64,000 nucleotides of DNA from Streptomyces sp. CB02058. GTDB lineage: Bacteria > Actinomycetota > Actinomycetes > Streptomycetales > Streptomycetaceae. The DNA lies in the NCBI RefSeq assembly GCF_001905505.1, contig NZ_LIPG01000002.1:992001-1056000 (forward strand). The letters run 5' to 3'. The notes under the pieces were generated by a model. That model was not told where the DNA came from. It saw only the letters and a program-made list of their open reading frames with translations, and ran no database searches. A program made the translations under genes and the position numbers. The stretch's first letter is position 1. The number at the start of each line of letters is the position of its first letter. Shown piece after piece: positions 52,249 through 61,333 of this stretch.

Positions 52249-53274
52249 GTGGCGTCCCACCGTCGTCCCAAGCAGCCGAGCCGCACCCGCGTGACCGTGC
52301 TCACCGCGACCGCCGCCGCGGCCGTGGCCCTGTCCTCCCAGGCCGCCCAGGCCGACCCCAAGCCGACCAAGAGCGAGGTCAAGGCCAAGGTCGACAAGCT
52401 CTACCACGAGGCCGAGGCCGCCACCGAGAAGGCGAACGGGGCCAAGGAGCAGCAGGACAAGCTCAAGAAGCAGGCGGACGCGCTCCAGGACAAGGTCGCC
52501 CGCGGCCAGGACGAGCTCAACACCCTGCGCGGCGAGCTCGGTTCGCTCGCCACCGCGCAGTACCGCTCCGGCGGTCTCGACCCGTCGGTCCAGCTGCTGC
52601 TCTCCTCGGACCCGGACAGCTTCCTCGACCAGGCCTCCGCGCTGGACCAGCTGACGGCCAAGCAGGCCGAGTCGCTGCAGAAGATCCAGGCGAAGCAGCG
52701 GACCCTCGCGCAGCAGCGCAAGGAGGCGCAGGCCAAGCTCACGGACCTCGCCGACGTCCGCAAGACGCTGAACGAGAACAAGAAGAAGTACCAGGGCAAG
52801 CTCGCCGAGGCCCAGAAGCTGCTGAACACCCTCACCGCCGCCGAGCGCGCCAAGATGGCCGAGGACGAGCAGCGCGCCAGCCGCGCCGCCGGTGACCGGG
52901 TCGAGCTGGGCAACGAGGTCCCCGCGTCCGCCCGTGGCGCCGCCGCCCTCCAGGCCGCCTCCACGCAGCAGGGCAAGGCGTACGTCTCCGGTGCCACCGG
53001 TCCCAACGCCTACGACTGCTCGGGTCTGACCCAGTGGGCCTACGCCCAGGCCGGCGTCCAGATCACCCGCACCACGTACACCCAGATCAATGACGGTGTC
53101 CGGATCGGCCGCAGCGCCCTGAAGCCGGGCGACCTGGTCTTCTTCAACAACACCTCGCACGTCGGCCTGTACGCGGGCAACAACCAGATCCTGCACGCCC
53201 CGAAGCCCGGCGCCGTGGTCCGCTACGAGTCGATGGACTACATGGGCACCTTCCAGTTCGGCGTCCGCGTCTGA
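52249..53274 (+). CDS. Secreted NlpC/P60 peptidoglycan hydrolase (first of two paralogues)
   Basis: A 341-aa exported hydrolase. The signal peptide (residues 1-37, basic SHRRPKQPSRTR then TATAAAAVALSSQAAQA) is followed by a long coiled coil (about 45-215, VDKLYHEAEAATEKANGAKEQQDKL) that typically holds the enzyme inactive or tethers it. The NlpC/P60 domain has catalytic Cys257 (YDCSGLTQWAY), His in NNTSHVGLYAG and a third polar residue in ILHAP. It cleaves within stem peptides. The start is GTG 52249 with GAAGGAG upstream. Probably controlled by the c-di-AMP riboswitch. Confidence 0.94.
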   Translation: MASHRRPKQPSRTRVTVLTATAAAAVALSSQAAQADPKPTKSEVKAKVDKLYHEAEAATEKANGAKEQQDKLKKQADALQDKVARGQDELNTLRGELGSLATAQYRSGGLDPSVQLLLSSDPDSFLDQASALDQLTAKQAESLQKIQAKQRTLAQQRKEAQAKLTDLADVRKTLNENKKKYQGKLAEAQKLLNTLTAAERAKMAEDEQRASRAAGDRVELGNEVPASARGAAALQAASTQQGKAYVSGATGPNAYDCSGLTQWAYAQAGVQITRTTYTQINDGVRIGRSALKPGDLVFFNNTSHVGLYAGNNQILHAPKPGAVVRYESMDYMGTFQFGVRV

Positions 53275-53313
53275 CGCCCGAACGGGCGAATCGCGGCACC
53301 CCTCACTGACGCC

Positions 53314-53350
53314 CCGCCCCGCCGGAGACCACAGGTCACCGGCGGGGCGG
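53314..53350 (+). terminator. Terminator after the first NlpC/P60 gene
   Basis: A 12-bp stem (53314-53325 with 53339-53350) extended past an A-A mismatch by GACC/GGTC with an ACA loop. Confidence 0.82.
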
Positions 53351-53512
53351 AGCTGTATGGTGCGCCCTTTCCCTCCCGGCGTGGTCCTTGGTCAGGGTGT
53401 AGTCGTCCGGTTACTGTCTGCGCTGCCGCGCAGCTCCCGGTCGTCGGTCCGCCCGCCCCGGGCGGCAGGGGCTGCGCACATCTGCGTACAGCGGAAGGGA
53501 GCGCGGCTTCCT

Positions 53513-54538
53513 GTGGTCTCGCATCGCCGCCCCACCCGGCCCGGCCTCAACCGTGGCGTCCGGGCCACCGTCCTGTCCGCCGCCGCGGCCACCGCGGCGG
53601 CCACCCTCGGCACCGCGCCGGCGAGCGCACGGCCCGAGGACACCCACGAGACGGCCAGGGCCGCCGTCGACCGGCTGTACGGGGAGGCCGAGCGCGCCAC
53701 CGAGCTGTACAACGCGGCCCGGGAGAACCTCGGCGCGCTGCGCGGCCGGATCGCCAGGGCCCAGGACTCGGCGGCCAGGACGCAGGAGGACATCAACGAG
53801 ATGCGGGCGGTGCTCGGCTCGATGGCCGGTGCGCAGTACCGCTCGGGCGGCATCGACCCCTCGGTCGCGCTGCTGCTCTCCTCGGACCCCGACACCTACC
53901 TGGACCGGGCGGCGGCCCTGGACCGCGCGGGCGAGCGCAGGGCGCTGACCCTGCACAAGCTCCACCGGGCCCAGCGCAGGATCGCCCAGAGCCGCGCGGA
54001 GGCCGCTGCCGCCCTGGCGGCCATGGAGCGCGACCGGGAGGCCGTGGCACGCCACAAGCGCACCGTGGAGGCCAAGCTGGACCGGGCGCGGCAGCTGCTG
54101 CGCTCCCTGCCCGCGGCCGACCGGGAGTCCCTCGGCCGCGCCTCGCGCTCCGGGCGCCCCCAGGAGGCGTTCCCGGCGGACGCGGCCGGCTCCGCACGCG
54201 CCATGGCGGCCCTCATGGCGGCCCGGCAGGCGCTGGGCCGCCCGTACGTCTGGGGCGCCAACGGCCCCGACGGGTTCGACTGCTCCGGGCTGATGCAGTG
54301 GGCGTACGCCCGGGCCGGGGTGGGTCTGCCCAGGACCTCGCAGGCACAGCGGTACGCGGGCCGGATGGTGCCGCTCTCGCAGGCCAGACCCGGCGACCTC
54401 GTCGCCTACCGCGCCGACGCGAGCCACATCGGGATGTACGCGGGCAACGGGCAGGTCATCCACGCCCCGTATCCCGGCGCACCGGTGCGCTACGACCCCG
54501 TCGGCATGATGCCCGTCTCCTCGGTCACCCGCGTCTGA
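53513..54538 (+). CDS. Secreted NlpC/P60 peptidoglycan hydrolase (second paralogue)
   Basis: A 341-aa paralogue of the preceding gene, the same length and with the catalytic cysteine again at residue 257 (DCSGLMQWAYARAG). The signal peptide is SHRRPTRPGLNR then AAAATAAATLGTAPASA. The coiled coil contains the same AQYRSGG(I/L)DPSVxLLLSSDPD segment. His is in DASHIGMYAG. GTG 53513 is supported by GGAAGGGAG. It lacks a recognisable c-di-AMP leader of its own, so the two copies may be differently regulated. Arose by tandem duplication. Confidence 0.93.
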   Translation: MVSHRRPTRPGLNRGVRATVLSAAAATAAATLGTAPASARPEDTHETARAAVDRLYGEAERATELYNAARENLGALRGRIARAQDSAARTQEDINEMRAVLGSMAGAQYRSGGIDPSVALLLSSDPDTYLDRAAALDRAGERRALTLHKLHRAQRRIAQSRAEAAAALAAMERDREAVARHKRTVEAKLDRARQLLRSLPAADRESLGRASRSGRPQEAFPADAAGSARAMAALMAARQALGRPYVWGANGPDGFDCSGLMQWAYARAGVGLPRTSQAQRYAGRMVPLSQARPGDLVAYRADASHIGMYAGNGQVIHAPYPGAPVRYDPVGMMPVSSVTRV

Positions 54539-54554
54539 CCGTACGATCGGCTGG

Positions 54555-55808
54555 ATGGCTGTTCGGACGCAGGACGCGCGGCGGGAGCGTACCCGCGGAC
54601 GGCGCACGGCGGGTGCCGTGCTCGCCGCCCTGCTGCTCGCGCCCGCCTGCGCCGCCCCCGGGGACACCGCGGCCGGCCTCACCGTCCAGGAGGTCGGCGC
54701 CGCCCTGGACCGCCGTGCCACCGCGGTCATGGAGCACGACACCGCTGCCTACCTGGCCGCGCTCGACCCCCGGGCCACGTCCTTCAGGGCGGCCCAGCGC
54801 ACCGAGCTGCGCAACCTCGCCGACGTACCGCTGGAGTCATGGGCGTACGAGGTGAAGGACGTGAGCGGCAAGGGGGCCGGCCGGGTCACCGCACAGGTCG
54901 AGCTGCGCTACCGCTTCAAGGGATACGACGAGGAGCCCATCTCCTCGGCCCGCACGGTGGAGCTGGTCCGCCGGGGCGACGGCGGGAGCTGGTACGTATC
55001 CGCCGACCGGGCCGCCGACGGCAGCCCGGCGCAGCTCTGGCAGCAGGGCGACGTCGAGGTCGTCCGCGGCACGCACAGCCTGGTCCTCGGGGTCGGCCGC
55101 CGGACGGCGGAGCTGCGCAGGATCGCGGACACCGCCGACGGCGCCGTACCGGCCGTCGACGAGGCCTGGCCCGAGCCCTGGACGCAGCGGGTGGTGGTGC
55201 TCGTCCCCGAGACCGTGGAGGACATGGCGGGGCTCCTCGACTCCCCGACGGCCAGCTACCGGGGCATAGCCGCCGTCACCACGGGCGAGGTGGGAGGCGG
55301 CGGCAGGGCGCCCGCGGACCGGGTGATCGTCAATCCGCAGGCCTACGGCATGCTCGGCGACTTCGGGCAGCGGGTCGTCCTCACCCACGAGAGCACCCAT
55401 GTGGCGACCCGGGCCCATACGTCGGCCGCCACTCCGGTCTGGCTCTCCGAGGGCTTCGCCGACCTCGCCGCCTACCGGCAGGAGAGCCGTACCGCCCAGG
55501 AGATCGCACCGGAGCTCACCGAGGCGGTCCGCAACGGCGACCTGCCCGCGGAGCTGCCGGCCGACGAGGACTTCGGCTTCGGCGGCGACGCGGACGGGCT
55601 CTCGCGGGCGTACGAGAGCGGCTGGCTGGCCTGCGAGCTGATAGCGCGGGACTGGGGCGACGAGGCGCTGGTCGCCTTCTACAAGGCCGTGGGGAGCCGT
55701 TCCGAGCGGGACGGGGCGGTGGAGCACGCCATGCAGTCGGTCCTGGGCATCACACCGCAGGACTTCACGGTGCGCTGGCGGGAGTATCTGCGCGACCGGC
55801 TCGGCTGA
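54555..55808 (+). CDS. Exported HExxH metallopeptidase-like protein (peptidase MA-like)
   Basis: A 417-aa exported protein. The signal sequence ends LLLAPACAAP, which may be a lipobox. The N-terminal part (about 40-190) resembles an NTF2/SnoaL-like fold. The C-terminal part has HESTH in VVLTHESTHVATRAHTS and, about 20 residues on, WLSEGFADLAAY, the gluzincin arrangement of two His ligands plus Glu. It therefore looks like an active zinc peptidase. It begins 16 bp after the NlpC/P60 gene, and its last 44 bp overlap the convergent GT87 gene. Substrate unknown. Confidence 0.85.
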   Translation: MAVRTQDARRERTRGRRTAGAVLAALLLAPACAAPGDTAAGLTVQEVGAALDRRATAVMEHDTAAYLAALDPRATSFRAAQRTELRNLADVPLESWAYEVKDVSGKGAGRVTAQVELRYRFKGYDEEPISSARTVELVRRGDGGSWYVSADRAADGSPAQLWQQGDVEVVRGTHSLVLGVGRRTAELRRIADTADGAVPAVDEAWPEPWTQRVVVLVPETVEDMAGLLDSPTASYRGIAAVTTGEVGGGGRAPADRVIVNPQAYGMLGDFGQRVVLTHESTHVATRAHTSAATPVWLSEGFADLAAYRQESRTAQEIAPELTEAVRNGDLPAELPADEDFGFGGDADGLSRAYESGWLACELIARDWGDEALVAFYKAVGSRSERDGAVEHAMQSVLGITPQDFTVRWREYLRDRLG

Positions 55809-57033
55809 CCGGTTCCTGGGAGGCGGGCTCCCCCCGGGTCCCCGGCACGGTCTCCCGCCACAGCCGGAGCCCGGCGATCAGTGTCGCGGCGACGAGCAGA
55901 CCGTTGCGTACGGCCATGAGCACCACACCCTCCGCGTCGCTCGCCACCACGTGCGCGAAGCCCAGCGGGAACTCCAGCAGGGTGACCCCGGTGGCCGTCA
56001 GGACCAGACACGCGGGCAGCGCCATCCGGCTGCCCCGGAACACCAGGCACACCGCGCCGACGCCGAGCGGCCACACCATGTACTGGGGGCTGATGACGCG
56101 GCTGGTCACCGTGAACAGCAGCACCGCGGTGAACGCCGCGTCCGCCGGGGTGTGGACCGCGAACGCACGGGCCCGCAGCCGCCACACCAGCAGCCAGCCG
56201 AACGCGAGCACGCTCAGCGCCAGGGCCAGGGTGCTCACCAGCGCGACATGCGGACCGGCGAACTCCATCGAGCCGTACCGCAGCTCCACCCGGCCCTCCC
56301 AGCCGAACTGCCGCGCCGCATGGAAGACCAGCGCGCCCAGCGACTCGATCTCCAGCCCCCGGTCGCGCTGGAACGTCAGGAACGCGAACGCGCCCGGCAG
56401 CACCACCGCCGATCCCAGGACCAGCACGGCGGCCGTCACCGCCGCCGCCCGCCAGGACCGTCGTGTCGCCCGCCCGCGGGCCGTGCCCACCAGCACCAGC
56501 ACCGGCCACACCTTCAGCAGCGTGCCGAAGGCGGCCAGCGCCCCCATCACCCTGGGGTGCCGCACGCCCGCGAGCAGCGCGGCCACCGCGACGGCCGTCA
56601 CCATCAGGTCGTACCGGGCGTAGACCGTCGGCCCGAGCAGCGGCACGCCCGCCACCCACAGCCAGGCGCCGGCGTACCGGGCGCCCGGGCGGCCGCCCGC
56701 GTACAGCAGCAGCCCCAGGACCAGCGCGTCGCAGAGCAGCACCAGGACGAAGAAGGCGGAGGCGTACTCCAGGAACGGCAGCAGGTCCGGGGAGAGCATC
56801 GCGAGCGCCGCGGCCGGCGGGTACTGCCAGGTGACGTCGTCCAGCGGATACGAACCGGAGCGGAAGACCTCGTACCAGCCGTGATAGATCACCGAGACAT
56901 CGCTCGTGACGTCCGGGCCCGGCACCGTGAACACCTTGAAGACGCAGAGCAGCAGCACCGCCCGGGTCAGGCCCCACACGGCGAGGGACAGAACCCGGCC
57001 CCCCTGGCCACCCCTGCTCGTCCCGACCGTCAT
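55765..57033 (-). CDS. GT87-family (GT-C) membrane glycosyltransferase
   Basis: A 422-aa polytopic protein with about ten helices. After the first helix comes an outer loop with DVTSDVSVIYHGWYEVFRSG and TWQYPPAAALAML, the acidic catalytic loop of GT-C enzymes; later SRVISPQYMVWPLGVG. GT87 includes PimE, a mannosyltransferase using polyprenyl-phosphate mannose in PIM assembly. Position back to back with a PimB'-like gene supports a mannolipid role, an inference. The start may be ATG 57033, ATG 57042 or TTG 57054. Confidence 0.85.
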   Translation of the reverse strand: MTVGTSRGGQGGRVLSLAVWGLTRAVLLLCVFKVFTVPGPDVTSDVSVIYHGWYEVFRSGSYPLDDVTWQYPPAAALAMLSPDLLPFLEYASAFFVLVLLCDALVLGLLLYAGGRPGARYAGAWLWVAGVPLLGPTVYARYDLMVTAVAVAALLAGVRHPRVMGALAAFGTLLKVWPVLVLVGTARGRATRRSWRAAAVTAAVLVLGSAVVLPGAFAFLTFQRDRGLEIESLGALVFHAARQFGWEGRVELRYGSMEFAGPHVALVSTLALALSVLAFGWLLVWRLRARAFAVHTPADAAFTAVLLFTVTSRVISPQYMVWPLGVGAVCLVFRGSRMALPACLVLTATGVTLLEFPLGFAHVVASDAEGVVLMAVRNGLLVAATLIAGLRLWRETVPGTRGEPASQEPVSRAGRADTPASAP

Positions 57034-57110
57034 GCAGGCCATGATGCAGGCCAAGGCTGTGCGGGAGCCGTCAGGCAGGGCCGTCGGGACGCCCGGTACT
57101 GTCGGCGGCG

Positions 57111-58253
57111 ATGGACAAGACCCTGATCGTGACGAACGACTTCCCGCCCCGCCCCGGCGGCATCCAGGCCTTCCTGCACAACATGGCGCTGCGCCTGGAC
57201 CCCGAGCAGCTCGTCGTGTACGCGTCGACCTGGAAGCGCGGTGCGGAGGGCGCGGAGGCCACCGCCGCCTTCGACGCGGAACAGCCCTTCACCGTCGTAC
57301 GCGACCGTACGACGATGCTGCTGCCGACCCCCCGGGTGACCCGGCAGGCGGTCCGGCTGCTGCGCGAGCACGGATGCTCCTCGGTGTGGTTCGGCGCCGC
57401 CGCACCACTCGGGCTGATGGGGCCCGCGCTGCGCAGGGCGGGGGCCCGCCGGATCGTGGCCACCACGCACGGCCACGAGGCCGGCTGGGCCCAGCTGCCC
57501 GCGTCCCGGCAGCTGCTGCGCCGCATCGGCGAGGGCACCGACACCCTGACCTACCTCGGCGAGTACACCCGCTCCAGGATCGCCGCCTCGCTCACCCCTC
57601 AGGCCGCGGACCGGATGGTCCAGCTGCCGCCCGGCGTCGACGAGAAGACCTTCCACCCGGCCTCGGGCGGGGACCGGATCAGGGCCAGGCTCGGACTCGC
57701 CGGCCGGCCCGTCATCGTGTGCGTGTCACGGCTCGTCCCGCGCAAGGGCCAGGACACCCTGATCCTCGCCATGCCGGCCGTCCTGGCGCGGGTGCCGGAC
57801 GCCGTCCTGCTGATCGTGGGCGGCGGCCCCTACGCGGGACAGCTGAAGAAGCTGGCCGCCGAGACCGGCGTCGAGGACTCCGTCCGCTTCACCGGGCCGG
57901 TGCCCTGGGAGGAGCTGCCCGCGCACTACGGCGCGGGCGACGTCTTCGCCATGCCCTGCCGCACCCGGCGCGGCGGGCTCGACGTGGAGGGCCTCGGCAT
58001 CGTCTACCTGGAGGCGTCGGCGACCGGGCTGCCCGTCGTCGCGGGCGACTCCGGCGGAGCGCCCGACGCCGTGCTCGACGGCGAGACGGGATGGGTGGTG
58101 CGGGGCGGCTCCGCCGAGGAGTCCGCCGACCGGATCGCCACCCTGCTCCAGGACCCAGAGCTGCGCCGCCGCATGGGGGAGCGGGGCCGGGAGTGGGTCG
58201 AGGAGAAGTGGCGCTGGGACCTGCTCGCCGAGAAGCTCAGGACGCTGCTCTGA
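57111..58253 (+). CDS. GT4 glycosyltransferase, PimB'-like phosphatidylinositol mannosyltransferase
   Basis: A 380-aa GT-B enzyme. The start MDKTLIVTNDFPPRPGGIQAFL is typical of PimB'. The donor-site region has VCVSRLVPRKGQDTLI, VGGGPYAGQLKKLA and the EX7E motif in DVEGLGIVYLEASATGLPVVAGDSGG. PimB' adds the second mannose from GDP-mannose to phosphatidylinositol mannoside. Its neighbours (GT87 gene, fadD15-like ligase, NlpC/P60 genes) match the mycobacterial locus of pimB' as I recall it. Specificity should be confirmed biochemically. Confidence 0.87.
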   Translation: MDKTLIVTNDFPPRPGGIQAFLHNMALRLDPEQLVVYASTWKRGAEGAEATAAFDAEQPFTVVRDRTTMLLPTPRVTRQAVRLLREHGCSSVWFGAAAPLGLMGPALRRAGARRIVATTHGHEAGWAQLPASRQLLRRIGEGTDTLTYLGEYTRSRIAASLTPQAADRMVQLPPGVDEKTFHPASGGDRIRARLGLAGRPVIVCVSRLVPRKGQDTLILAMPAVLARVPDAVLLIVGGGPYAGQLKKLAAETGVEDSVRFTGPVPWEELPAHYGAGDVFAMPCRTRRGGLDVEGLGIVYLEASATGLPVVAGDSGGAPDAVLDGETGWVVRGGSAEESADRIATLLQDPELRRRMGERGREWVEEKWRWDLLAEKLRTLL

Positions 58254-58264
58254 GGGCACGCGGC

Positions 58265-58320
58265 ACACGCACGACGAGGGGCCCGCACCCTGACCGGTGC
58301 GGGCCCCTCGTCGTGCGTGT
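58265..58320. terminator. 25-bp perfect bidirectional terminator
   Basis: Arms 58265-58289 and 58296-58320 are perfectly complementary with a 6-base loop, between convergent PimB'-like and acyl-CoA ligase genes. Confidence 0.92.
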
Positions 58321-58326
58321 CCGGGC

Positions 58327-60123
58327 TCAGCCGCGGTAGATCGACTCGACCTCGTCCGCGAAGTCCTTCGCCACGACGTTGCGCTTCAGCTTCAGCGAGG
58401 GGGTGATGTGGCCCGCCTCCTCGGTGAACTGTGCGGCCAGGATGCGGAACTTGCGTACCGACTCCGCCTTGGAGACCGCCGCGTTGCCGTCGTCCACGGC
58501 CCGCTGCACCTCGGCCAGCAGGTCGGGGTCCTCGCGCAGCGACACCGCGGTCGACCCGGCGGGCTTGCCGTTCTCCTCGGCCCAGCGGGAGAGGAACTCC
58601 TCGTCGAGGGTGAGCAGCGCGCCGACGAACGGACGCCCGTCGCCGACCACCATGCACTCGGCGACCAGCGCGTGCGCGCGGATCCGGTCCTCGATCACCG
58701 CGGGGGCGACGTTCTTGCCGCCCGCCGTCACGATGATCTCCTTCTTGCGGCCGGTGATCGCGAGATAGCCGTCCTCGTCGAGCGTGCCGATGTCACCCGT
58801 GTGGAACCAGCCGTCGGCGAGCGCCTCGGCCGTCGCCGCCTCGTTCTGCCAGTAACCGGTGAACAGGTGCTCGCCGTGCAGCAGCACCTCGCCGTCGTCG
58901 GCGATCCGCACCACCGAACCCGGCAGCGGCTGGCCGACCGTGCCGATCTTCTGCCGGTCCCACGGATTGAAGGCGGTGGCGGCGCAGCTCTCGGTGAGGC
59001 CGTAGCCCTCCAGCACCGTGAAGCCGATGCCGCGGAAGAAGTGGCCGAGCCGCTCGCCCAGCGGAGCGCCGCCGGAGATCGCGTACTCGCCGCGACCGCC
59101 GAGCACGGCCCGCAGCTTGCTGAACACCAGCTTGTCGAAGACCTTGTGCTTGACCTTCAGGCCCACGGAGGGGCCCTGCGGTGTGCCGAGCGCGCGGCTG
59201 TAGGCGATCGCCGTGTCGGCGGCACGGTCGAAGATCTTTCCCTTGCCGTCGCCCTGTGCCTTGGCGCGCGCCGAGTTGTAGACCTTCTCGAACACCCGGG
59301 GCACCCCGAGGATCAGCGTCGGCCGGAAGGAGGCCAGCACATCGGTGAGGTTCTTGATGTCCGGCACACAGCCGAGCTTGATCGGGGCCATCACGGAGGC
59401 GACCTCGACCAGCCGTCCGAAGACGTGCGCGGTGGGCAGGAAGAGCAGGACGGAGCACTCGCCGGTACGGAAGAGGGGCTTCAGCCGTTCCACGATGTTG
59501 CCGCACTCCGCGAAGAAGCTGCGGTGCGTCAGCACACAGCCCTTGGGGCGGCCGGTGGTGCCCGAGGTGTAGACGATGGTCGCCGGGTCGTCGGCCTTGG
59601 CGCTCACCATGCGCAGGTCCAGGGTCTCGTCGGAGACTCCGGCACCGGCCGCCACCAGCTCGCCGACCGCGCCCCGCTCGATCTCCCAGACGTGCTGGAG
59701 GGCGGGGAGCCGGTCGCGCACGGAGGCGACGGACCGCGCGTGGGTGTCGCTCTCGACGACGACCGCGACGGCGCCCGAGTCGCCGAGTATCCACTGGACC
59801 TGCTCGGGGGAGCTGGTCTCGTAGACCGGCACGGTGACCGCGCCCGCGCTCCAGATGGCGAAGTCCAGCAGGACCCACTCGAAACGGGTGCGGGACATGA
59901 GCGCGACCCGGTCGCCGGGCTGGATGCCCGAGGCGATGAGGCCTCTGGCGGTGTCTCTGACCTCAGCGAGGAACTGGGTCGCCGTGACGTCGGTCCAGAC
60001 GCCGGCCACCTTCCGGCTCATCACCGCGACGTCGGGATGCTGAGCGGCGTTGCGGCGGATGAGATCCGTCAGGTTGCCGTCCGTAGGGACCTCGTACAGG
60101 GCCGGAAGGCTGAACTCGCGCAA
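58327..60123 (-). CDS. Long-chain fatty acid--CoA ligase (FadD15-like)
   Basis: A 598-aa AMP-forming ligase that activates fatty acids to acyl-CoA. Motifs: the P-loop-like TIVYTSGTTGRPKG, LPTAHVFGRLVEV, YGLTESCAATAFN, GWFHTGDIGTLDEDGYL, and ITGRKKEIIVTAGGKNVAP with the conserved Lys of the C-terminal lid. The TTG start at 60123 has GAGGAG at the right distance. The 280 bp upstream, shared with the divergent phosphoesterase gene, holds a TGCTCA-N6-TGAGCA repeat that could be an operator. Confidence 0.93.
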   Translation of the reverse strand: MREFSLPALYEVPTDGNLTDLIRRNAAQHPDVAVMSRKVAGVWTDVTATQFLAEVRDTARGLIASGIQPGDRVALMSRTRFEWVLLDFAIWSAGAVTVPVYETSSPEQVQWILGDSGAVAVVVESDTHARSVASVRDRLPALQHVWEIERGAVGELVAAGAGVSDETLDLRMVSAKADDPATIVYTSGTTGRPKGCVLTHRSFFAECGNIVERLKPLFRTGECSVLLFLPTAHVFGRLVEVASVMAPIKLGCVPDIKNLTDVLASFRPTLILGVPRVFEKVYNSARAKAQGDGKGKIFDRAADTAIAYSRALGTPQGPSVGLKVKHKVFDKLVFSKLRAVLGGRGEYAISGGAPLGERLGHFFRGIGFTVLEGYGLTESCAATAFNPWDRQKIGTVGQPLPGSVVRIADDGEVLLHGEHLFTGYWQNEAATAEALADGWFHTGDIGTLDEDGYLAITGRKKEIIVTAGGKNVAPAVIEDRIRAHALVAECMVVGDGRPFVGALLTLDEEFLSRWAEENGKPAGSTAVSLREDPDLLAEVQRAVDDGNAAVSKAESVRKFRILAAQFTEEAGHITPSLKLKRNVVAKDFADEVESIYRG

Positions 60124-60195
60124 GACTGCTGCTCCTCATCGGGCTCCGGTTCCACGGCTCTGTGCGACGCACCGGATAGGTCCAAGACTGGCAGA

Positions 60196-60213
60196 TGCTC
60201 AGTGGGGTGAGCA
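60196..60213. promoter_or_regulatory. TGCTCA-N6-TGAGCA inverted repeat upstream of the acyl-CoA ligase
   Basis: A perfect 6-6-6 inverted repeat 73-90 bp before the ligase start, in a position suited to a repressor. No known consensus assigned. Confidence 0.35.
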
Positions 60214-60403
60214 CGACTGGACTGGCGGGACGTTACCCACCGGTAGACGGTTCCCGAAAGGGGGTTCCGGCCAGATGTCTCATGCATCACACATATCGGC
60301 GGTCCTTCGGCGCACATTAGTCCACCCGTGTCCCGATCCGGAAGTAACCGCAGGTCCGGCGGCCTCTACCCAGAGCGCCGCCCGGCGACCTAGGGTGATC
60401 TGC

Positions 60404-61213
60404 ATGCGAGCCGGCGTACCGCGCGATCCACACACAATCACCACTCGACGGACACGCGTCCACGTCGTCAGCGACGTGCACGGCAACACGGACGCGCTGG
60501 CGCGCGCCGGGGACGGCGCGGACGCGCTGATCTGTCTGGGCGACCTGGTCCTCTTCCTCGACTACGCCGACCATTCGCGCGGGATCTTCCCCGATCTCTT
60601 CGGCAAGGAGAACGCGGACCGCATCGTCGAGCTGCGCACCGCGCGGCGGTTCGAGGAGGCGCGGGCCTTCGGACGTGAGCTCTGGGCGGGCCGGGACCGT
60701 AATGCCGCGATCCTGTCCGCCGTACGCAAGCAGTACGCCGAGATGTTCGCCGCCATGCCCACCCCTACCTACGCCACCTACGGCAACGTCGACGTGCCCG
60801 CGCTCTGGCCCGAGTACGCCCATGCCGGTACGACCGTGCTGGACGGAGAGCGTGCGGAGATCGGCGGCCGGGTCTTCGGTTTCGTCGGAGGCGGCCTCAG
60901 GACGCCGATGAACACCCCGTACGAGATCAGTGACGAGGAGTACGCGGCCAAGGTCGAGGCGCTCGGACCGGTGGACGTCCTCTGCTCGCACATCCCGCCG
61001 GAGGTCCCGGAACTGACCTACGACACCGTCGCCCGGCGCTTCGAGCGCGGCAGCCGCGCGCTCCTGGACGCCATCCGCCGCACCCGTCCCCGCTACGCGA
61101 TTTTCGGCCATGTCCACCAGCCGTTGGTCCGCCGGATGCGCATAGGCGTCACCGAGTGCGTCAACGTCGGACACTTCGCCTCGACAGGGCGGCCCTGGGT
61201 CCTGGAGTGGTGA
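60404..61213 (+). CDS. Metallophosphoesterase
   Basis: A 269-aa calcineurin-like phosphoesterase. The two-metal signature is spread as DVHG (VHVVSDVHGNTDAL), GDLV (LICLGDLVLFLDY), GNVD (YATYGNVDVPALW, in place of GNHD/E), a mid His in LCSHIPPE, and GHVHQP (YAIFGHVHQPLVR). Substrate unknown; relatives cleave phosphodiesters or phosphoproteins. ATG 60404 has AGGGTG upstream. Cytosolic. It starts a rightward run leading to glkA. Confidence 0.9.
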   Translation: MRAGVPRDPHTITTRRTRVHVVSDVHGNTDALARAGDGADALICLGDLVLFLDYADHSRGIFPDLFGKENADRIVELRTARRFEEARAFGRELWAGRDRNAAILSAVRKQYAEMFAAMPTPTYATYGNVDVPALWPEYAHAGTTVLDGERAEIGGRVFGFVGGGLRTPMNTPYEISDEEYAAKVEALGPVDVLCSHIPPEVPELTYDTVARRFERGSRALLDAIRRTRPRYAIFGHVHQPLVRRMRIGVTECVNVGHFASTGRPWVLEW

Positions 61214-61333
61214 GCGACACGGCCACCGGCCAGGGGCCGGGGCGCGGGCGGGGCGGCGGTGGACACGCGATAGCCTGCACACGGCAGGCCTCTGCCGAAC
61301 GCGACCGGTACACCGCACTGGAGGGCCACGGCG

